Shown: piece after piece, positions 4,398 through 7,775 of the stretch
Layout of the letters: the number at the start of each line of letters is the position of its first letter
How positions within the stretch are numbered: position 1 is the stretch's first letter
From: Dehalococcoidales bacterium
GTDB taxonomy: Bacteria > Chloroflexota > Dehalococcoidia > Dehalococcoidales > UBA2162
Assembly (NCBI GenBank): GCA_030648675.1
Contig: JAUSGV010000006.1
Location: 1-7,775 of the forward strand
DNA: 7,775 bases
Reading direction: 5' to 3'
Notes under the pieces: generated by a model
Told to the model about the DNA's origin: nothing
Seen by the model: only the letters and a program-made list of their open reading frames with translations
Databases searched by the model: none
Program-made: the position numbers and the translations under genes

Positions 4398-6191
4398 TTG
4401 CTCAAAAATCAGAATTGTGGTGAATTAAACAAAACGCATGTCGGTCAGCAGGTTACGCTGGCTGGTTGGGTCGACCGCCGCCGCGATCACGGCGGACTTA
4501 TCTTTATCGACCTCCGCGACCGCTCGGGAGTGGCTCAGGTCGTCTTCAACCCGCAGATAGCGGACGCCTGTCACGAAAGGGCTACACAGCTGCGCAATGA
4601 GTACGTCATCACCATCTCCGGCGAGGTTTCTCGCCGGCCCAAGGGGACGGAGAATTCGAAGATACCTACAGGCGACATCGAGATTGCCGCTAAAAAAATA
4701 ACCATCCTGAATGCGTCAAAAACGCCTCCTTTCTATATCAACGAAGAGGCCGTTGTGGACGAAAACTTGCGACTTAAATATCGGTATCTCGACCTCCGTC
4801 GCCCGCCCATGCAGAAAACGATCATTCTCCGGCATAAGCTGGTCAAGCTTATCCGCGATTTCCTGGACGAGCTGGGTTTCATCGAGATCGAAACCCCTAT
4901 TTTGATCAAGAGCACTCCGGAAGGAGCCCGAGACTACCTGGTGCCGAGCCGCGTGCATCCAGGCAAATTCTACGCTTTGCCTCAGTCACCCCAGCAGATG
5001 AAGCAGTTACTCATGGTGGCGGGCATGGAAAAATATTTTCAGATTGCCAAGTGTTTTCGCGACGAAGATACCCGTGCCGACCGCCAGCCCGAGTTCACCC
5101 AGATCGACATCGAAATGAGTTTTGCCGAAGAGGAAGATATCATCCGGTTGATGGAAGATATGGTGGTGTTCGTGGTGGAAAAACTCCGGCCGGACGTTAA
5201 GCTCACTCGACCGTTCCCCCGGCTCAGCTATCACGAAGCGATGGAATGCTACGGCTGCGATAAACCGGACCTCCGCTTCGGTTTGCAGATCAAAGACCTT
5301 TCCGACATCGCATCCCAAACTGAATTTTCCGTTTTCCGCTCGGTGATATCCGCCGGCGGCAAAGTAAAAGGCATCGTCGCTCCCGGCTGCGGCGGCTATT
5401 CCCGCAGCCAGCTCGAGGAGCTTAACCAGTTCGTCCGCGGACTGGGTGCCGGCGGCGTCGTCACCGTCGCTCTCGGCACAACCCCCGGAGAGTTGGATAA
5501 ACTGACCATGGAAAATGTGAAGTCGGTCGCCGCCAAGTATCTGACGCTGGAGCAGGTTCTGACTATTGCCCGCCGCCTCGACGCGGACGTTGGCGACCTG
5601 CTACTCATCGTAGCCGGTAAACCCAAACTCGTTAACACCGTCCTGAGCGAACTGCGGCGCGAAATCGGGCGGCGGCTTAAATTGGCCGACCCGAATACAC
5701 TCAATTTCAGTTTCATTGTCGATTTCCCGTTGCTGGAAAAGGGGGACAAGGCTGGGGAATGGGAGCCTGTTCGGCATCCCTTTACTTTGCCCGTCGAAGA
5801 AGACATTCCGCTGCTGGAAAGTGCCCCGGAGAAAGTCCGCTCGCATAGTTATGATTTGATTTGCAATGGGTACGAACTCGGCGGCGGCAGCCTGAGAATT
5901 TATACCCGCGACTTACAGAAACAGGTTTTCCGTATGCGCGGTTACGCCGACGAAGAGATCGAACAGCTATTCGGGCACATGCTGGAGGCTTTCGATTATG
6001 GAGCACCGCCGCACGGCGGTACCGCTTTGGGACTCGACCGCCTTGTCATGTTGCTGGCGGGGGCAGATACCATCCGCGAAGTGATCGCATTCCCGAAAAA
6101 CCAGCAAGCCGCCGATTTAACGTTAAACGCTCCTTCGCCCGTTACCGAAGCACAACTGGCGGAGTTACATTTAAAAATACGCTATGATTAA
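4398..6191 (+). CDS. aspS: Aspartyl-tRNA synthetase, predicted non-discriminating (Asp/Asn)
   Basis: This 597-residue protein is a complete bacterial-type class II AspRS. Residues 1-105 are the OB-fold anticodon-binding domain (GWVDRRRDHGGLIFIDLRDR). Motif 1 is at about 151-171, and motif 2 starts FRDEDTRADRQPEFTQID at 220. The bacterial GAD insertion spans roughly 300-415, and motif 3 is GGTALGLDRLVMLLAG at 540-555 with the ATP-binding R548. H31 and G83 are the residues reported for non-discriminating AspRS such as that of Pseudomonas aeruginosa, where discriminating E. coli AspRS has Leu at the first. This suggests that the enzyme also charges tRNA-Asn with Asp, to be amidated by GatCAB; that needs gatCAB elsewhere and is inference. 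The start is TTG 4398, backed by a Shine-Dalgarno sequence and a strong promoter. tig follows after 34 bases. Confidence 0.97.
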   Translation: MLKNQNCGELNKTHVGQQVTLAGWVDRRRDHGGLIFIDLRDRSGVAQVVFNPQIADACHERATQLRNEYVITISGEVSRRPKGTENSKIPTGDIEIAAKKITILNASKTPPFYINEEAVVDENLRLKYRYLDLRRPPMQKTIILRHKLVKLIRDFLDELGFIEIETPILIKSTPEGARDYLVPSRVHPGKFYALPQSPQQMKQLLMVAGMEKYFQIAKCFRDEDTRADRQPEFTQIDIEMSFAEEEDIIRLMEDMVVFVVEKLRPDVKLTRPFPRLSYHEAMECYGCDKPDLRFGLQIKDLSDIASQTEFSVFRSVISAGGKVKGIVAPGCGGYSRSQLEELNQFVRGLGAGGVVTVALGTTPGELDKLTMENVKSVAAKYLTLEQVLTIARRLDADVGDLLLIVAGKPKLVNTVLSELRREIGRRLKLADPNTLNFSFIVDFPLLEKGDKAGEWEPVRHPFTLPVEEDIPLLESAPEKVRSHSYDLICNGYELGGGSLRIYTRDLQKQVFRMRGYADEEIEQLFGHMLEAFDYGAPPHGGTALGLDRLVMLLAGADTIREVIAFPKNQQAADLTLNAPSPVTEAQLAELHLKIRYD

Positions 6192-6213
6192 TTCAAGCAC
6201 CTGTGAAGCGTTT

Positions 6214-6220
6214 AGGGAGG
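6214..6220 (+). promoter_or_regulatory. Strong ribosome binding site before the TTG start of tig
   Basis: AGGGAGG ends five bases before TTG 6226. It decides the start, because the next in-frame methionine is residue 19, inside the conserved N-terminal ribosome-binding domain. Confidence 0.75.
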
Positions 6221-6225
6221 GATAG

Positions 6226-7638
6226 TTGAAAGTAACCAAGGAAAAGATCGAAAACAGCCAGGCGTTTTTGACTATCGAGATGGAGCCGGCCGAAGTCGAA
6301 GCGTCCATGGAAAAAGCCTACGAGCGTGTGGTCAAAAAGGCCAACGTGCCGGGATTTCGTAAAGGTAAGGCTCCGCGGCCCGTGCTGGAACGCCATATCG
6401 GCAAGGACCGCCTTTTTGAAAATGCCCTGGATAGGTTAATTCCCGATGCTTACGAAAAGGCCCTCAAAGAGCAGGAAATCGATCCGTTTGCTCAGCCGCA
6501 GATCGACGTGACGCAAACCGAGCCATTGATCTTCAAGGCAGTTGTTCCGTTAAAGCCGAGCGTAAAGCTGGGCGATTATAAAAACATTATAATAGAGCAA
6601 GAAGCCGCTCGAGAAGTGACGGACGCCCAGGTAGACGCCGTTATCGACGACATGCGCCATCGCAACGCCAACTGGGAATCGATAGAACTTCGCTCTTCAG
6701 ACTATGGTGATTTACTGATTATCGACCTTGAAGGTAAGATCGGTGATAAGCCTTTTTCCGAGCAGAAAGACGTGCCTTATCAACTGAAGCGCGGAAATCC
6801 CGTACCGGTTCCCGGTTTTGCCGACCAGCTCAACGGAACGAAGAAGGGTGAAACTAAAGAGTTCACGCTGCCAATACCCGCCGATTATCCGGAGCCCGAT
6901 CTGGTGGGGAAAGACGCGGTGTTTAAGGTAAAAGTCAAGGATGTCAGCCAGGAAATACTACCGAAATTGGACGATAAGTTCGCTACTTCGGTAGATGTGA
7001 AATATAAAACTTTGGACGAACTCCGCCAGGCCATTGTGAAAGATCTGTCGCAAAGCATCGAACAAAGCACTACCCGAAAATTCGAGGATAAGGTTCTTGG
7101 CATTGTTGTTGCCCTCTCGGAAATCGAATTCCCGCCGGTTTTGGTTGAAGCCGAGGTAAATCGGATTATCAATCAACGTTTCCCCCGCGGCCGGGAAGAA
7201 ATGGAAGCCTACCTTAAACGTATAAACAAGACGCCGGAAGCGTTCCACGAGGGATTGCATACTTTTGCCGCTAATCAGGTCAGGCAGTCTCTCGTTTTGG
7301 GAAAAATTACGGAAGAGGAAAAGATTGAAGTCAGCGACGCTGAAATAGATACTGAAATTGAAAATACAGTGAAAACGATCGACGACCTTCAGCAAGAAGA
7401 AGCCAGAAGCATCTTGAACACTCCCCAAAAACGCGAGACTATTAAAAACACAATGCTCACGAGAAACACTTTGCAGAGGTTGGCCGAGGTTGCAAAAATC
7501 AACATGGCCGCGGCTCCGGAAAAAGAACCTGCCTCAGTTCCGGAAAAAGAACCTGCAGCGGCTCCTGAAAAACAGAGGAAAACTGGTCACCGAAAAGATA
7601 ACGAAGAAGAGAAAAAAGAGGAGGAAAAGAAGCCATGA
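6226..7638 (+). CDS. tig: Trigger factor, ribosome-associated chaperone and peptidyl-prolyl isomerase
   Basis: Trigger factor docks at the ribosome exit tunnel and shields nascent chains. Residues 1-115 form the ribosome-binding domain with the signature GFRKGKAP at 43-50. Residues about 155-240 are the FKBP-like isomerase domain (YGDLLIIDLEGKIGDKPF, then VPGFADQLNG). Residues about 245-425 form the helical chaperone arms. The family usually ends near residue 430; here a low-complexity tail follows (431-470) with three PEKEP/PEKQ repeats and an EEEKKEEEKKP end. The tail is encoded by a 24-base tandem repeat. The start is TTG 6226 with a strong Shine-Dalgarno sequence. The stop TGA overlaps the clpP ATG, so translational coupling is likely, and the gene shares a transcript with aspS. 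The tig-clpP pairing is a classic bacterial arrangement. Confidence 0.97.
   Translation: MKVTKEKIENSQAFLTIEMEPAEVEASMEKAYERVVKKANVPGFRKGKAPRPVLERHIGKDRLFENALDRLIPDAYEKALKEQEIDPFAQPQIDVTQTEPLIFKAVVPLKPSVKLGDYKNIIIEQEAAREVTDAQVDAVIDDMRHRNANWESIELRSSDYGDLLIIDLEGKIGDKPFSEQKDVPYQLKRGNPVPVPGFADQLNGTKKGETKEFTLPIPADYPEPDLVGKDAVFKVKVKDVSQEILPKLDDKFATSVDVKYKTLDELRQAIVKDLSQSIEQSTTRKFEDKVLGIVVALSEIEFPPVLVEAEVNRIINQRFPRGREEMEAYLKRINKTPEAFHEGLHTFAANQVRQSLVLGKITEEEKIEVSDAEIDTEIENTVKTIDDLQQEEARSILNTPQKRETIKNTMLTRNTLQRLAEVAKINMAAAPEKEPASVPEKEPAAAPEKQRKTGHRKDNEEEKKEEEKKP
7515..7575 (+). repeat. 24-base tandem repeat encoding the PEKEP tail of trigger factor
   Basis: TCCGGAAAAAGAACCTGC occurs exactly at 7515-7532 and 7539-7556 (period 24), and a diverged third unit (TCCTGAAAAACAG) begins at 7563. 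The units encode PEKEPAS, PEKEPAA and PEKQ. The period is a multiple of three, so copy-number change keeps the frame. Confidence 0.85.
7618..7624 (+). promoter_or_regulatory. Ribosome binding site of clpP inside the tig 3' end
   Basis: GAGGAGG lies ten bases before ATG 7635, within codons for the Glu/Lys-rich tail of trigger factor. The acidic-basic tail therefore doubles as the clpP initiation region. Confidence 0.6.
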
Positions 7639-7775
7639 ATATCGACCCAATGAACATAATACCCGGTGTCGTCGAGACCGGACCTCGAGGGGAAAGATTC
7701 TGGGACATTTACTCGCTCTTGTTGCGAGAGCGGATAATAATGCTCTTCACGCCTATTAACGATGCTGTCGCGAAC
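7635..7775 (+). CDS. clpP: ATP-dependent Clp protease proteolytic subunit, N-terminal end (partial, runs off window)
   Basis: The 47 visible residues, MNIDPMNIIPGVVETGPRGE then RFWDIYSLLLRERIIMLFTP then INDAVAN, match the N-terminus of ClpP, the serine protease ring that degrades proteins fed by ClpX or ClpA/C. The diagnostic pattern is IP.V.E...RGER..DIYS.LL.ERII.L.TPI.D.VAN. The catalytic Ser, His and Asp lie beyond the window. The ATG overlaps the tig TGA (ATGA) and has its own Shine-Dalgarno sequence, which fits coupled translation. A second in-frame ATG at 7650 could also serve but lacks as good a site. Position 37 is Phe (IIMLFTPIND) where ClpP proteins usually have Gly (LGTPI). Confidence 0.93.
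   Translation, partial: MNIDPMNIIPGVVETGPRGERFWDIYSLLLRERIIMLFTPINDAVAN

Noticed and set aside
5396..5806. 136-residue open frame on the - strand inside aspS
   Set aside because: It is antisense to the conserved AspRS core and its Ser/Arg-rich translation resembles no family.
7490..7759. 89-residue open frame overlapping the tig tail and clpP start on the + strand
   Set aside because: It is out of frame with two recognised genes and encodes a Lys/Arg-rich low-complexity sequence.

Overview
The window looks like ordinary bacterial chromosome carrying housekeeping genes, cut by two patches of repeat-rich intergenic DNA. The gene content and order (alaS end, ruvX, tgt, then aspS, tig, clpP), the predicted non-discriminating AspRS and the protein sequences suggest a member of the Chloroflexota, possibly Dehalococcoidia. 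That placement is inference; no rRNA or other marker is present to settle it.

Layout. 1-201 is the 3' end of alaS (alanyl-tRNA synthetase). 202-369 is a spacer with a short dispersed repeat and a TTGGTTATT repeat cluster. 370-816 is ruvX/yqgF and 873-2039 is tgt, so the first half is a tRNA and RNA-processing block on the + strand. 2148-3368 encodes a 12-TM MFS transporter with a plausible promoter of its own. 3366-3520 is a MITE-like element whose left end supplies the transporter's stop codon. 3521-3765 is non-coding and holds an imperfect second copy of a piece of cutA. 3766-4101 on the - strand is cutA interrupted by one in-frame TAG. 4102-4345 is a mosaic of short dispersed repeats, including a G-quadruplex motif and a terminator-like hairpin. 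A good sigma70-type promoter at 4325-4353 then drives aspS (4398-6191, TTG start), tig (6226-7638, TTG start) and clpP (7635 to the window edge), which form a probable operon.

Functionally, alaS, tgt and aspS concern tRNA charging and modification, while ruvX concerns 16S rRNA maturation. Trigger factor (tig) and ClpP couple nascent-chain folding to proteolysis; tig and clpP overlap by four bases (ATGA). AspRS carries residues typical of the non-discriminating form, which implies Asn-tRNA formation through GatCAB elsewhere in the genome.

I found no undescribed multi-gene system. The unusual content lies in the intergenic DNA: the nonsense-broken cutA with a nearby fragment copy, the MITE that ends a gene, and the stacked dispersed repeats that appear to contribute to the aspS promoter.
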